DNA from: Campylobacter estrildidarum
Lineage (GTDB): Bacteria > Campylobacterota > Campylobacteria > Campylobacterales > Campylobacteraceae
Length of the DNA: 64,000 nucleotides
Assembly (NCBI RefSeq): GCF_005406205.1
Contig: NZ_NXLZ01000001.1
Span: forward strand, 186,001 to 250,000
Reading direction: 5' to 3'
Shown here: positions 53,559 to 63,708 of the stretch, piece by piece
Position numbering within the stretch: the first letter of the stretch is position 1
How the letters are laid out: every line of letters begins with the position of its first letter
The notes under the pieces: model-generated
Told to the model about the DNA's origin: nothing
The model's input: only the letters and a program-made list of their open reading frames with translations
Database searches by the model: none
Position numbers and translations under genes: made by a program

Positions 53559-55481
53559 TTAAAACAAAATCTCACTTTCATTAAAATTTATATTCTTTCT
53601 TGGTAAAGGTGATTTATCTGTATAGTAAGCACTCTGTCCTTTATAGGTTCCGCGATAAACACCATTTGGAATACTAAATTTTTTAGTTGTATTTGGGAAT
53701 TTTTCTATATATTGAGTTAAAAATTCTCTAAATACTGGTGCTGCAGTTCTAGATCCGCTTTCTGTATAACGCATTGGCTTGTTATTGTCATTTCCATACC
53801 AAATCAATGCTTCGATTTCTGGAGTAATTCCACAAAACCAAGCATCAACATTTTTATTTGTTGTTCCTGTTTTTCCAGCTATATCTATACCTTTAACTTT
53901 AGCATTGCGACCTGTGCCACTTTCTACGACATTTCTCATCATATCAAGCACTAAAAAGCTTTGCTCTGGATTACTCACTCTATGTTCACTTGAGTCAAAT
54001 TTCATGATCACTTTGCTATCTTTATCTTGAACTTGCCTTATAATTTGAGGTTCTTTTATCAGCCCATAGTTTCCAAACATGGTATAAAATTTAGAATATT
54101 CCAAAGGAGAAATTCCAAAACTTCCCAAAACTATAGATAAATTCGGCGGAATATCTTTAAAACCAAATTCCATCAATTTAGAATAAAGCACATCAAGCCC
54201 GATATCAAGCGCGAGATTAATCGTAGCAAGATTTCTAGAACGCGTTAAAGCTTCTTTAAGGGTAATCAAACCTAGAAATTTTCCACCATCATTTTTAGGT
54301 TTCCAAACCTTATCACCACCTGAAAAAATCCTAGAAATATCCGCAATTTCACTCATAGGGGAATAACCTAAATTAATAGCTGTTTGATACACAAAAGGCT
54401 TAAAGGAGCTTCCTGGCTGACGCATACTTTGAGTAGCACGGTTATAATTGCTTTTTTCATAATCTACTCCACCAACAAGTGCCAAAACATCACCACTTTG
54501 ATGATTAACAACAACCATAGCGCCATTTAAAGTACTCAAATTTGCATCTTTATCACGTTTAATTATTTCATCATAGCCAAATTTTAAAGCATTTTGTGCC
54601 ATTTCTTGAACATCTAAATCAATATTTAAAGTGATCTTATAGCCACCCGTTTTTAAATCCTTAATACTAGAACCAAGTTGCTTCATCACCTCATCAACAA
54701 CATAAGGAGCAGTATTTTGAGTTAAAGTGTCATTATAAATTTTAGGCACCTCTTTCATAGCACTATCATAATCACTTTTAGAAATCCAACCTAAACTATA
54801 CATTCTTGTTAAAACATTATTTGCACGTGCAATAGAAAGATCAAGATGTTTAGTAGGATCGTAACTACTTGGTGCTTTAGGGATACCAACTAGCATTGCA
54901 ATTTCTTTAAGACTTAATTCGCTTAAATTTTTATGAAAATATCCTTGCGCTGCAGTTTTAATACCATAATATCCGTGTCCAAAAAAAATAAAATTTAAAT
55001 ATCTTTCTAAAATTTGCTCTTTGGTAAGTAAGGTTTCTATCTTATAAGCAAGTAAAGCTTCTCTAATTTTTCTTGTAATTGTTTTTTCAGGGGTTAATTC
55101 AGTATTTTTTATAAATTGCTGAGTAAGAGTAGAAGCACCTTCTACGGGTTTTCCAGCATTTTTTATCACCTTTAATCCTGCTCTAAAAATAGCGTCAATA
55201 TTGACTCCATTGTGTTCAAAAAAACTCGTATCTTCAATCGCCACCAAAGCTTCAATAAGACGCGGAGGTAATTCATTATATTTTGCATAAAAGCGATGTT
55301 GTTCAAAAATATTGGCTACTAATTTTCCATTACGATCAAAAATTTGCGTTGTAAGTGGTGGATTATACTCTTTAAAAACATAATCTTGGGTATCTAAACT
55401 TGTAAAAAGGTATCCGACATAAATCGCACCTGCAACTAACAATAAACTAAAAAATGAAAAAATATATCCTAAAATTTTCAT
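53559..55481 (-). CDS. pbpA: Class A penicillin-binding protein (transglycosylase/transpeptidase)
   Basis: A 640-residue bifunctional PBP: N-terminal membrane helix, GT51 domain (VAIEDTSFFEHNGVN, GASTLTQQFIKN, RKIREALLAYKIE) and transpeptidase domain with SFK in RQPGSSFKPFVY, SRN in TRSRNLATIN and KTG in IAGKTGTTNKNVDAWF. It polymerises and cross-links peptidoglycan. It overlaps maf by four bases and the broken acetyltransferase gene by one. Intact. Confidence 0.95.
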   Translation of the reverse strand: MKILGYIFSFFSLLLVAGAIYVGYLFTSLDTQDYVFKEYNPPLTTQIFDRNGKLVANIFEQHRFYAKYNELPPRLIEALVAIEDTSFFEHNGVNIDAIFRAGLKVIKNAGKPVEGASTLTQQFIKNTELTPEKTITRKIREALLAYKIETLLTKEQILERYLNFIFFGHGYYGIKTAAQGYFHKNLSELSLKEIAMLVGIPKAPSSYDPTKHLDLSIARANNVLTRMYSLGWISKSDYDSAMKEVPKIYNDTLTQNTAPYVVDEVMKQLGSSIKDLKTGGYKITLNIDLDVQEMAQNALKFGYDEIIKRDKDANLSTLNGAMVVVNHQSGDVLALVGGVDYEKSNYNRATQSMRQPGSSFKPFVYQTAINLGYSPMSEIADISRIFSGGDKVWKPKNDGGKFLGLITLKEALTRSRNLATINLALDIGLDVLYSKLMEFGFKDIPPNLSIVLGSFGISPLEYSKFYTMFGNYGLIKEPQIIRQVQDKDSKVIMKFDSSEHRVSNPEQSFLVLDMMRNVVESGTGRNAKVKGIDIAGKTGTTNKNVDAWFCGITPEIEALIWYGNDNNKPMRYTESGSRTAAPVFREFLTQYIEKFPNTTKKFSIPNGVYRGTYKGQSAYYTDKSPLPRKNINFNESEILF

Positions 55482-56029
55482 AAATAAGCCTTTAAAGTTT
55501 GAGTATCAAGCCCCAAAGCTGTACTTGAATTTCCTATTTGTTTTAATATAAATTGCCCATGAAAACCTTCACACATAATACAACCTGCTTTGCCTTGATA
55601 AAAATCATTTTCAACATAATCTTTTAAAGCATTTTTTTCAAATTCCTTAAAATAAAGTGTCGTTTTAGAAAGAGAAAAAACTCTCTTTCGAGCATTGACT
55701 AACAAAAAAGCACTTAAGATACTTGCGTTTTTTCCATCTTGCAAGGCAAGCATTTTATAAGCCTCATCTTTGTTTTTTGCCTTTGTTAAAATTTTATCTC
55801 CTACACAAACAATACTATCAGCAAAAAGTACAGTTTCATTTATAAAATCTTTTTCAAAAGTAGCAAAAAATTGTTTTTCTTTCTCAAGAACAACATTTTG
55901 AACATAAGAACTGGCTAAAATATTTTTATTTAAATTTTCATCATAATCAAAAGCAATTTGCTTAAATTCAATATTTTCTTCTTGGAGTAATTTTGCTCTC
56001 GAAGAAGAGCTTGATGCGAGAATTAACAT
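55478..56029 (-). CDS. maf: Maf-family nucleotide pyrophosphatase
   Basis: A 183-residue protein starting [21 protein letters not shown], with the [15 protein letters not shown] box and [16 protein letters not shown]. These correspond to the Maf/septum-formation family, house-cleaning pyrophosphatases for modified pyrimidine or m7G nucleotides; the exact substrate class is not clear. It overlaps alaS by seven bases and pbpA by four. Confidence 0.9.
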   Translation of the reverse strand: MLILASSSSSRAKLLQEENIEFKQIAFDYDENLNKNILASSYVQNVVLEKEKQFFATFEKDFINETVLFADSIVCVGDKILTKAKNKDEAYKMLALQDGKNASILSAFLLVNARKRVFSLSKTTLYFKEFEKNALKDYVENDFYQGKAGCIMCEGFHGQFILKQIGNSSTALGLDTQTLKAYL

Positions 56030-58557
56030 TGAATTGCTTTTTCTATATGATCCAAACTTTGCTTTAAAGCTTCATCAAGTTTAGTCGTATCTTTACCCCC
56101 TGCTGTGGCAAAATCATCTCTTCCGCCACCATTTCCACCTAAAATTTGCGCCGCTTCTTTAACCAAAACTCCAGCTTTTAAAGGAGCTTCTTTTACCCCA
56201 GCAGCAAGTAGGACTTTACCCTCTTTTACTTGAGCAAGCAAAATCACGGCTTTGCTAAATTTATTTTTAAAATCATCAATCATAGCTTTAATATCGCCAT
56301 TTTGAATACTTTCGACACAAATTTGCACTCCATTGATATTTTTTGATTTTAGCTCCGCTTTATTTGAATTTTTTAATTCTTCTTTTAGGGTAATAATTTC
56401 ATTTTTAAGTTTTTTTACTCCATTTAAGATATCATTGTTTTTTAATTCTTCTTTAGCTTTGGCAATTTCATCAAGCTGGTTTTTAACAAATTTTAAAGCT
56501 GCTTTAGATACAACTGCTTCTATGCGTCTTATACCTGCACTCACTCCACTTTCTTTAACAATATAAAAACTACCAATTTGTGCTGTATTTAAAACGTGAG
56601 TTCCGCCACAAAGCTCTTTGCTTTCTCCTAAAGTTAATACACGAACATTATCTTGATATTTTTCATTAAATAAAGCTATAGCGCCGCTCTTTTTTGCTTC
56701 ATCTAAAGACATGGTTTCAAGCACTGCATCGCTTGAAAGTATAATCATTTCATTAACTCTTTTTTCAATGCATTCTAATTCTTCTTTGCTTAAAGCCTTA
56801 GGATGGGTAAAGTCAAATCTTAATTTATTAAATTCCACTAAAGAGCCTGCTTGAGAAACATGACTGCCTAAAATTTCTCTTAAGGCGTGATGTAAAAGAT
56901 GAGTTGCTGAATGATGACGTGCAATTTGCTCTCTTTTTTCAAAATCGATTTTTGCTTTTATGACATCATTGATTTTTAATTCTTTGCTAGCATTTACAAA
57001 ACTAAGATTAAGCCCGAAGAATTTTTGAGTGTCTAAAACTTCACAATCATCTAAAAATCCCACATCGGCACTTTGCCCCCCACTTGTAGCATAAAAAGGA
57101 GTTTTTTCAAGCATTACCCAACCTTTACCCTTAAGGGATGAAATTTCTTTAAAATTTTCATCTAAAAGAGCGAGAATTTTAGTTTCGCATTCTATTTTTT
57201 CATAACCAACAAATTCATTTTCTCCAAATTTTTCAAGTAAAATCTTAAAATCACCACTGGCATTTTTACTTCCACTTCCCTTCCAGGAAGCCTTAGCACG
57301 ATCTTTTTGCTCTTGCATTAAAGTTTCAAATTTTTCTTCATCCACTTTAAGATTTTTTTCTCTAAGCATATCTTGAGTTAGATCAAGTGGAAAACCATAA
57401 GTATCATAAAGCTTAAAAGCAACTTCTCCGCTGAAAATTTCTTGAGTGTTTTTAAGTTCTTCGTTAAAGATTTCAATTCCATTTTCTATAGTGCTTAAAA
57501 ATCTTTCTTCTTCAAGTCGAATTTGCTCTTTAACAAATTCTTTTTTTTCATTTAAATAAGTATAATGATCTCCCATTAAATGGCAAACTATATCGACTAA
57601 TTTATACATAAAAGGCTTTTTAAATCCTAACAAATAACCATGTCTTAAAGCACGACGCAAAATTCGTCTTAAAACATAGCCTCTACCTTCTTTATCAAAA
57701 TTTGTCCCTTGTGTAAGCAAAAACACACTAGAGCGTATATGATCAGCGATCACTCTAAAACTTGCACCACTTTCATATATATATTCTTTTTTACAAAGTT
57801 TGGAAATTTCATCAATAATTGGCATAAATAAAGAACTATCAAAATTACTGAATTTTCCTTCCTTGATCGCCATAACTCTTTCAAGACCCATTCCTGTATC
57901 AATACTTGGCTTTGGCAAAGGACTTAAAGTTCCATCAGCACTTCTTTCATACTGCATGAAAACAAGATTCCAAATCTCTAAAAATCTATCTCCATCTCCA
58001 CCCATATAATCTTCATCACTATTAAAATTTTCAGCACCTTGATCATAAAAAATTTCACTACAAGGACCGCAAGGACCTGTATCGCCCATTTGCCAAAAAT
58101 TATCCTTATCTCCAAATTTATAAATTCTTTCTTTCTCTATATGCTTTTGCCAAATTTCAAAAGCTTCATCATCATCTTGATGAACAGTTACATAAAGCTT
58201 ATCTTTAGGAAGTTTTAAAATTTGGGTTACAAATTCCCAAGCATAAGAAATAGCCTGTTCTTTAAAATAATCTCCAAAGCTAAAATTACCAAGCATTTCA
58301 AAAAAAGTATGATGACGTGCTGTATAGCCAACATTATCTAAATCATTATGTTTTCCACCTGCTCTAATACAAGTTTGACAACTCGTCTTTCTTGGCGGGT
58401 TTGGACGTGGAATTTCTCCCGTAAAAATACTTTTAAAAGGCACCATACCTGCATTAGTAAAAAGTAAAGTCGCATCATCAGGAACCAAAGGGCTTGAAGG
58501 GGTAATTTCATGTCCCTTAGAAGCAAAAAAATCCAAATAAGCTTTTCTAATATCCAT
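56023..58557 (-). CDS. alaS: Alanyl-tRNA synthetase
   Basis: An 844-residue protein with the class II catalytic domain ([52 protein letters not shown]). The editing domain has the zinc-site [14 protein letters not shown] and CGGTHV, and the C-terminal DHHA1 domain carries the glycine-rich [15 protein letters not shown]. Length equals the Campylobacter norm. It leads the alaS-maf-pbpA-acetyltransferase run. Two minus-strand TATAAT boxes (58577-58582 and 58587-58592) lie just upstream. Confidence 0.97.
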   Translation of the reverse strand: MDIRKAYLDFFASKGHEITPSSPLVPDDATLLFTNAGMVPFKSIFTGEIPRPNPPRKTSCQTCIRAGGKHNDLDNVGYTARHHTFFEMLGNFSFGDYFKEQAISYAWEFVTQILKLPKDKLYVTVHQDDDEAFEIWQKHIEKERIYKFGDKDNFWQMGDTGPCGPCSEIFYDQGAENFNSDEDYMGGDGDRFLEIWNLVFMQYERSADGTLSPLPKPSIDTGMGLERVMAIKEGKFSNFDSSLFMPIIDEISKLCKKEYIYESGASFRVIADHIRSSVFLLTQGTNFDKEGRGYVLRRILRRALRHGYLLGFKKPFMYKLVDIVCHLMGDHYTYLNEKKEFVKEQIRLEEERFLSTIENGIEIFNEELKNTQEIFSGEVAFKLYDTYGFPLDLTQDMLREKNLKVDEEKFETLMQEQKDRAKASWKGSGSKNASGDFKILLEKFGENEFVGYEKIECETKILALLDENFKEISSLKGKGWVMLEKTPFYATSGGQSADVGFLDDCEVLDTQKFFGLNLSFVNASKELKINDVIKAKIDFEKREQIARHHSATHLLHHALREILGSHVSQAGSLVEFNKLRFDFTHPKALSKEELECIEKRVNEMIILSSDAVLETMSLDEAKKSGAIALFNEKYQDNVRVLTLGESKELCGGTHVLNTAQIGSFYIVKESGVSAGIRRIEAVVSKAALKFVKNQLDEIAKAKEELKNNDILNGVKKLKNEIITLKEELKNSNKAELKSKNINGVQICVESIQNGDIKAMIDDFKNKFSKAVILLAQVKEGKVLLAAGVKEAPLKAGVLVKEAAQILGGNGGGRDDFATAGGKDTTKLDEALKQSLDHIEKAIQC

Positions 58558-58680
58558 AAAAATTTCCTAATAAATTATTATAAATTATTATAATACCAAA
58601 ATTACTTTAAATTAAGTAAAACTAAAATACAATAAGTATTTTATAAAACTTGAAAAATTTCTATAGATAAAGGTATTTTT

Positions 58681-59754
58681 ATGAATTTCATCAATCTTAA
58701 CGCACAATATCTAGCCTATAAAAACGAAATCGACGCTGAAATTCAAAGCGTTTTACAAAGCTCTTCTTTTATAGGCGGTTTAAAGCTTGATGAATTTGAA
58801 AACAATTTAGCCCATTTTGTAGGCATTAAACATGCTATAGGATGTTCAAGTGGAACCAGTGCTTTATATCTAGCCTTAAGAGCCTTAGATATCAAGGAAG
58901 GAGATGAAGTAATCGTTCCTGATTTTACCTTTATCGCAACAGCCGAAGCCGTTGTTTTAGTAGGTGCAAAACCTATTTTTGTAGACATCAATCTTAGTAA
59001 TTATAATCTTGATTTTAAAGCAGTAGAACAAGCCATCACACCTAAAACAAAAGCGGTTATTGCTGTAAGCATGTTTGGCCAAATGAGTGATTTAAGAAGT
59101 TTAAATGAAACGCTAAAAAATAAAAATATCGCCCTTATTGAAGATGGAGCACAAAGCTTTGGTGCAAGTTTTAAAGGAGAAAAATCTTGCTCTATTGCAC
59201 CCATTTCTTGCACAAGTTTTTTTCCATCTAAGCCTTTGGGTGCTTATGGAGATGGAGGGGCTATTTTTTGCCATGATGATGCTTTAGCACAAAAAATAAG
59301 AATTTTACTCAATCACGGACAAACTGAGCGTTACAAGCACGAATTTATAGGTATAAATGCACGTCTTGATACCCTTCAAGCGGCTATTTTAAATGTAAAA
59401 TTAAAATATCTTGAACAAGAAACTGAAAAAAGACAAATTCTAGCTAAAATTTACGATGAAAATCTAAAAAATTGCGTAATTCCAAAAATCGATAATAATG
59501 CTAAAAGTGTTTATGCACAATACAGCATTTTAGTAGAAAATAGAGCAGATATTTTGCAAAAATTTGAAAAAGCAAAAATCCCTTATGCGATTCATTATCC
59601 AACTCCACTTCACAAACAACTTTGTTTTAAAGAAGCAAATCATTTAGAAATTAAAAATTCAAGCTACGCAAGCGAACACATCTTATCCTTGCCTTTTTCG
59701 GCCTTTTTAGAAGAAAAAGAACAAGAGCAAGTTATCGATCTTTTTAAGGATTAA
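58681..59754 (+). CDS. DegT/DnrJ/EryC1-type PLP aminotransferase
   Basis: A 357-residue sugar aminotransferase fold: GCSSGTSALYLALRAL, EVIVPDFTFIATAEAVVLVGAKPIFVDI, and the PLP-Lys site TSFFPSKPLGAYGDGGAIF. The LRILLNHGQTERYKHEFIGINARLDTLQAA segment is also typical. It would aminate a keto sugar nucleotide for surface glycans; the substrate is unknown. It is followed after two bases by a Gfo/Idh dehydrogenase and then hemH, the same trio as in C. jejuni. Confidence 0.9.
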   Translation: MNFINLNAQYLAYKNEIDAEIQSVLQSSSFIGGLKLDEFENNLAHFVGIKHAIGCSSGTSALYLALRALDIKEGDEVIVPDFTFIATAEAVVLVGAKPIFVDINLSNYNLDFKAVEQAITPKTKAVIAVSMFGQMSDLRSLNETLKNKNIALIEDGAQSFGASFKGEKSCSIAPISCTSFFPSKPLGAYGDGGAIFCHDDALAQKIRILLNHGQTERYKHEFIGINARLDTLQAAILNVKLKYLEQETEKRQILAKIYDENLKNCVIPKIDNNAKSVYAQYSILVENRADILQKFEKAKIPYAIHYPTPLHKQLCFKEANHLEIKNSSYASEHILSLPFSAFLEEKEQEQVIDLFKD

Positions 59755-59756
59755 CA

Positions 59757-60617
59757 ATGAAAATTGGGATAATCGGACTTGGAAAAATGGGGCAAAATCA
59801 TCTCAATGAACTTGCTAGAAATTCCCATTTTAAAATCAATGCCTTATTTGATCTTTATCAAAGTCCAAATTTAAGCCAATTTAATAACATTTTTTTTAAT
59901 GATTTAGATGAATTTATAAAACAAGATAATGATATTATCATCATTGCAACACCTACGAATTCACACTTAGATATTGCAAAAAAAGTTTTAAACTCTGCAA
60001 AAGTACTGCTTATAGAAAAACCTTTAGCTTTAAATTTAGCACAAATTGAAGAATTAAAAAAAATTGCACAAAATAAAAAAATAGCTGTAGGTTTTTGCGA
60101 ACGCTTTAACCCTGCTGTTTTGGCCTTAAAACAAAATTTAAAAAATGAAAAAATCATCAGTATAAATATACAAAGATTTTCACCTTATCCGCAAAGAATC
60201 AACGACGTTGGAATTTTACACGATTTAGCTGTACATGATCTTGATCTAATTAGTTTTTTAAGTCAAAAAAATATCACAAAAGCTAAGATCATAAAACGCT
60301 TCACTCAAGATGCAAATAGAGAAAGTGAAAGTATTATCTCTTGCGAACTCGGAGAAATTATAGCTTCTTTGCACCAAAGCTGGAATTGCTCTTTAAGGCT
60401 TAGAAAAATTCATCTTATTACAGAAAAACATTTTTTTGAAGCGGATTTGGCTAACTTTAAACTATTTAAAGATGATAAAGAAATTCAAATAGAAAAAAAC
60501 TCTCCTTTATTTAACGAACATCAAGCTTTGCTAAATTTAATCAATAATGAAGATCATTTCTTAGCAAGTATTGATGATGCTTATAGAGTGCAAAAAATCT
60601 TAGAGGAAGAAAATTGA
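59757..60617 (+). CDS. Gfo/Idh/MocA-family oxidoreductase
   Basis: A 286-residue NAD(P)-dependent dehydrogenase with the Rossmann start GIIGLGKMGQNHLNEL, the catalytic-Lys box LLIEKPLALNLAQIEELK, and the DLAVHDLDLISFL helix. Enzymes of this family oxidise sugar nucleotides, often with a DegT partner. The direct coupling to the aminotransferase gene supports a shared pathway, but the product is not known. It overlaps hemH by four bases. Confidence 0.88.
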   Translation: MKIGIIGLGKMGQNHLNELARNSHFKINALFDLYQSPNLSQFNNIFFNDLDEFIKQDNDIIIIATPTNSHLDIAKKVLNSAKVLLIEKPLALNLAQIEELKKIAQNKKIAVGFCERFNPAVLALKQNLKNEKIISINIQRFSPYPQRINDVGILHDLAVHDLDLISFLSQKNITKAKIIKRFTQDANRESESIISCELGEIIASLHQSWNCSLRLRKIHLITEKHFFEADLANFKLFKDDKEIQIEKNSPLFNEHQALLNLINNEDHFLASIDDAYRVQKILEEEN

Positions 60618-61519
60618 AATTAGTTTTATTTTTAAATATGGGAGGGGCTACTAATTTAAAAGATTGTAAAACTTTTTTAAAAAATATGTTTAATGACCCT
60701 TATATTTTAGGCATTAAAAATAAATTTTTAAGAAAATTTGTAGCTTGGATGATTACATTATCTCGCACAAAAACCATGCAAAAAAATTATACTAAAATGG
60801 GTGGAAAATCCCCTTTAAATGAAATCACACAAAATTTATGCCATAAATTAAATTCTTTACAAAAAGAATTTGTTTTTGATTTTGTAAATTTATATGTGCC
60901 TCCTTATGCTAGCGAAATTTTAGAAAAACACTCTTTAAATTCAAAAGATCAAATCATCCTTTACCCACTCTACCCTCATCACTCTTGCACCACTGTAACT
61001 TCTTCACTTGAAGTTTTGCAAAAAGAAATTAAAAAATTAAATATTACAAGTAAAATAAAAATAATGGATATTTTTTACAAAGATGCAAATTACAATCAAA
61101 TGATCGTTTCACACATCTTACATAAAAAAAATCAATTTAATGCTAAAACTCTTATTTTTTCAGCCCATTCTTTACCAATTTCTCTTATACAAAAAGGGGA
61201 TTTATATGAAAAACACGTCAATGAGCATATTGAAATTTTAAAAGAAAAACTCAAAAATCATTTTGAAGAAATTATTCTTGCTTATCAATCTAAACTTGGA
61301 CCCGTTAAATGGCTAGAGCCTAGCACAAGTGATATTTTAGCTTCGCTTAAAAATAAAGCTTTAATTTACCCTATATCTTTTTGTATAGATTGTTCTGAAA
61401 CTATCTTTGAGTTAGGTATGGAATACAGACACTTAGCAACACAAGATTATGAACTCATTTCTTGTCCAAATGATAGTGATGAATTTATCAACTTTATTTT
61501 AAAATCTCTTAAAAATTAA
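60614..61519 (+). CDS. hemH: Ferrochelatase
   Basis: A 301-residue protein with the N-terminal LFLNMGGATNLKDCKTFLKNMFNDPYIL, the IILYPLYPHHSCTTVTSSLE metal-side loop, LIFSAHSLPISLIQKGD with the catalytic His, and the C-terminal YPISFCIDCSETIFELGMEYRHLA. It inserts iron into protoporphyrin. It is the third gene after the aminotransferase/dehydrogenase pair, with a four-base overlap, and is convergent with selU: the two 3' ends overlap by 11 bases. Confidence 0.94.
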   Translation: MKLVLFLNMGGATNLKDCKTFLKNMFNDPYILGIKNKFLRKFVAWMITLSRTKTMQKNYTKMGGKSPLNEITQNLCHKLNSLQKEFVFDFVNLYVPPYASEILEKHSLNSKDQIILYPLYPHHSCTTVTSSLEVLQKEIKKLNITSKIKIMDIFYKDANYNQMIVSHILHKKNQFNAKTLIFSAHSLPISLIQKGDLYEKHVNEHIEILKEKLKNHFEEIILAYQSKLGPVKWLEPSTSDILASLKNKALIYPISFCIDCSETIFELGMEYRHLATQDYELISCPNDSDEFINFILKSLKN

Positions 61520-62513
61520 TTTTATACTTAGTTTTTAAAAAATTTAAAAGCTCTTCTTTGGCTTTTAAAATATCATCTGTATTGAGTCTAAAATCAATTC
61601 TTTCTGGTTGCTTATAGCTTTTATCATAGTATTCTAAAAGCATACTAATGACTTTTTCTAATTTTTGACTTTCATAGCTTTGTAGCAAATCTTGCCTAAA
61701 ATTCATACTCACATAAGGACTAATTCTTTTCACGCATTCTTTAAATTTTAAAGGCGTCATTCTATCTTTATAAAATTTTTGTATCCTTCTTATACGATTT
61801 TCTAAAGAACAAAAACAATAAATTTTAAAAGCATTCTGCATACTCTCATACAGCTTTAAAGGCAAGATTATATCTCCTATTTTACGACTTTCGCTTTCTA
61901 TAAAAGCAAAATTTTTAATTTCTTTCATTGCATAAAAAAGCAAAGATTCAAAAGCTTTTTGAGTAGGTTGATCACCCAAAATATCACCAAAAGAAGATCC
62001 TAAATGATTTGCCATTTTTTCTAAATTAATAGCTTGGGGTAAAAGTTCCAAAAGCTCGCTTTTTCCACAACCTGTATTACCACAAAGTGCAAATAATTTT
62101 AAATTTAAAGATTTATCAAAATACTTTAGTAAAAAAGCTCTATAAGCTTTAAAACCTCCTTTTAAACGCACTACTCTATAACCTAATTCACTTAAAATCA
62201 CAGCTATAGCCTTAGAACGCAATCCTCCCCTAGCACAATAAATTCCGACTTTAGATCCTATACGGAATTTTTGAGCGATTATAGGAATATGACAAGACAT
62301 ATTAGCGCATATACAGCTTGCGCCCTCTGCTTTGGCTAAAGCTTGATTTTGTTTATAAAGCGTCCCTATTTTTTGATGCTCATCATCATTTAAAGCATAA
62401 AAATTTAAAGCTCCTTGAAAGTGAGAGTGGGCAAATTCTTTTGGACTTCTTGCATCGATTAAAAAATCGAAATTTTCTTGATTAAAATTTTCAAATTCTA
62501 ATTCACTTAACAT
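61509..62513 (-). CDS. selU: tRNA 2-selenouridine synthase (SelU/MnmH)
   Basis: About 334 residues: a rhodanese domain with the active Cys in GIYCARGGLRSKAIAVILSELGYRVVRLKGGF, then a P-loop ATPase-like domain starting ALCGNTGCGKSELLELL. Such proteins replace sulfur by selenium at the wobble s2U of certain tRNAs. I start it at MLSELEFENFN; an ATG at 62525 and a TTG at 62528 are alternatives. None has a good ribosome site, and the gene overlaps the HIT gene's end. The selenophosphate synthetase SelD would have to be elsewhere. Confidence 0.9.
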   Translation of the reverse strand: MLSELEFENFNQENFDFLIDARSPKEFAHSHFQGALNFYALNDDEHQKIGTLYKQNQALAKAEGASCICANMSCHIPIIAQKFRIGSKVGIYCARGGLRSKAIAVILSELGYRVVRLKGGFKAYRAFLLKYFDKSLNLKLFALCGNTGCGKSELLELLPQAINLEKMANHLGSSFGDILGDQPTQKAFESLLFYAMKEIKNFAFIESESRKIGDIILPLKLYESMQNAFKIYCFCSLENRIRRIQKFYKDRMTPLKFKECVKRISPYVSMNFRQDLLQSYESQKLEKVISMLLEYYDKSYKQPERIDFRLNTDDILKAKEELLNFLKTKYKINF

Positions 62514-62988
62514 TTTTAAAAGCATCAACTAATTTATAATACACATCTTTTAAATCTGTACCACAAACCCTAGTTTCTCCTATAGTTGTAATAAAATTAG
62601 TATCCCCAAACCAACGAGGCACCAAATGATAATGACAATGCATCGCAATCCCAGCTCCAGCATCTTTGCTTAAATTCATCCCTATATTTACACCACTCGC
62701 GTGAAGTTCATTTTTTAAAATTTTAACGCCTTCTCGCACCCAATAACTCATTTCTTGCCAAATCGCCTCATCTAAATTTTCTATATGCTCTTCATGTAAA
62801 TAAGGTATAATCATAAAATGTCCCGCAGAATAAGGGTAGCGATTCATTACAGCAAAACAATGCTTAGCTCTAAAAATAACGCCTAATTTTTCATCATCAT
62901 CTATTTTATTAGCACAATCACAAAAAGGACATTTGCTCTTTTCTTTCTCAAAATATTCACTTCTCCAAGGCGCGTATAAGTATTGCAT
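62503..62988 (-). CDS. HIT-family nucleotide-binding hydrolase
   Basis: A 161-residue HIT protein with a zinc-like CPFCDCA near the N-terminus, the substrate loop YPYSAGHFMIIPYLHEEHIENLDE and the histidine triad MHCHYHLVPRW. Members hydrolyse dinucleoside polyphosphates or AMP conjugates. It lies nine bases after the TrpC-like gene in the same direction and overlaps selU. Cytoplasmic. Confidence 0.9.
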   Translation of the reverse strand: MQYLYAPWRSEYFEKEKSKCPFCDCANKIDDDEKLGVIFRAKHCFAVMNRYPYSAGHFMIIPYLHEEHIENLDEAIWQEMSYWVREGVKILKNELHASGVNIGMNLSKDAGAGIAMHCHYHLVPRWFGDTNFITTIGETRVCGTDLKDVYYKLVDAFKNVK

Positions 62989-62997
62989 TGAATTTCC

Positions 62998-63708
62998 TTA
63001 ATGATTTGCATTGCTTATTAAAAAAGCATCTATGCCTAATTTTTGCAAGTGTTGTAAATTTTCTTCATCATTTACACTAGCAACAATGATTTTAGAATTT
63101 GGAATTTGACCCATAAGTTTTTCACATAATTGCACATAGTTTGAAAAATTTTCATCCTCATTGCAAATACTTACAAGATCAGCCCCAGCTAAAATAGCCT
63201 TGCTTAAATCTTCTTTATCGCAAATTTCAACCAAAGCTTCAAGTCCTAAATGTCTTGCAAATTCAAGCAATTTTTTAAGCTCTTTAGTATTTAGCATTTT
63301 AGCGATCAATAAAATAAAATCTCCACCATAAACTAAGGTTTCTAAAATTTGATATTCATCGATAATAAAATCTTCTCTTAATAAAGGAATTTGAGTATAG
63401 CGACGTATCATACTTAAATTTTCAAGCACGCCATTAAAATGCGGCCAAGTAGATATAGAAAGAGCAGCCACTCCTTTTTTTTCACTCTCTAAGGCCAAGG
63501 ATAAATTTTGATTTAAATCCTCTTTAATTTGAGGGATCAATTTTATCTCTTGATCTATTCTTTTTAAAGCCTTATGCACATCTTTAGGAAAAAAAGGATT
63601 TGAAGCTAAAGATCGACCCAACATATCATAGGGCAAAATCTTTTTTCTCTCTTCAAGTTCTTTTTGAATTTTTTTATAAATTTCATCTCGTTTTATAGCT
63701 TTAAACAT
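62998..63708 (-). CDS. TrpC-like protein with lost catalytic residues (pseudoenzyme)
   Basis: A 236-residue TrpC-like (indole-3-glycerol-phosphate synthase) protein. The framework [50 protein letters not shown] and the barrel are recognisable. The usual IAEVKKASPSKG motif is gone ([11 protein letters not shown], with a shortened segment), LRKDF reads LREDF at residues 110-114 (catalytic Lys to Glu112), the GINxRNL motif reads SICNEDE, the ESGL motif is SVND, and the tail stops at ISNANH. Only the Glu of LVEI (161) is kept. At about 20 residues below TrpC length it is probably not catalytic. C. jejuni keeps a normal TrpC here, as I recall. Confidence 0.85.
   Translation of the reverse strand: MFKAIKRDEIYKKIQKELEERKKILPYDMLGRSLASNPFFPKDVHKALKRIDQEIKLIPQIKEDLNQNLSLALESEKKGVAALSISTWPHFNGVLENLSMIRRYTQIPLLREDFIIDEYQILETLVYGGDFILLIAKMLNTKELKKLLEFARHLGLEALVEICDKEDLSKAILAGADLVSICNEDENFSNYVQLCEKLMGQIPNSKIIVASVNDEENLQHLQKLGIDAFLISNANH

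Larger units (their letters stand above)
52411..53559 (-). pseudogene. Hexapeptide-repeat sugar O-acetyltransferase gene with Campylobacter KLGQALI repeats, three +1 frameshifts
   Basis: Read in order on the minus strand, three frames form one protein. First, MEVIVNKHLIRF ... NCGNILCQIGSFSY (53374-53559). Second, a left-handed hexapeptide acetyltransferase of the CatB/WbbJ kind: KIGRYCSIAVGINFIFSKHP and ILMDDVYICANACLKPGITLHTGCVVGQNSVVTKDVPPYAIVVGNPGKIV (52839-53348). Third, a region with two repeats, YKLGQAMI and YKLGQALI (52454-52900). Each junction is a +1 shift: an extra T near 53376, T9 instead of T8 at 52841-52849, and G9 instead of G8 at 52474-52482. Removing one base at each gives a continuous frame ending in GGYIKLWFEIRKLKKEF at a TAG (52411-52413). 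The start overlaps the pbpA stop by one base. I recall similar C-terminal repeats in Campylobacter surface-sugar transferases. Confidence 0.85.
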
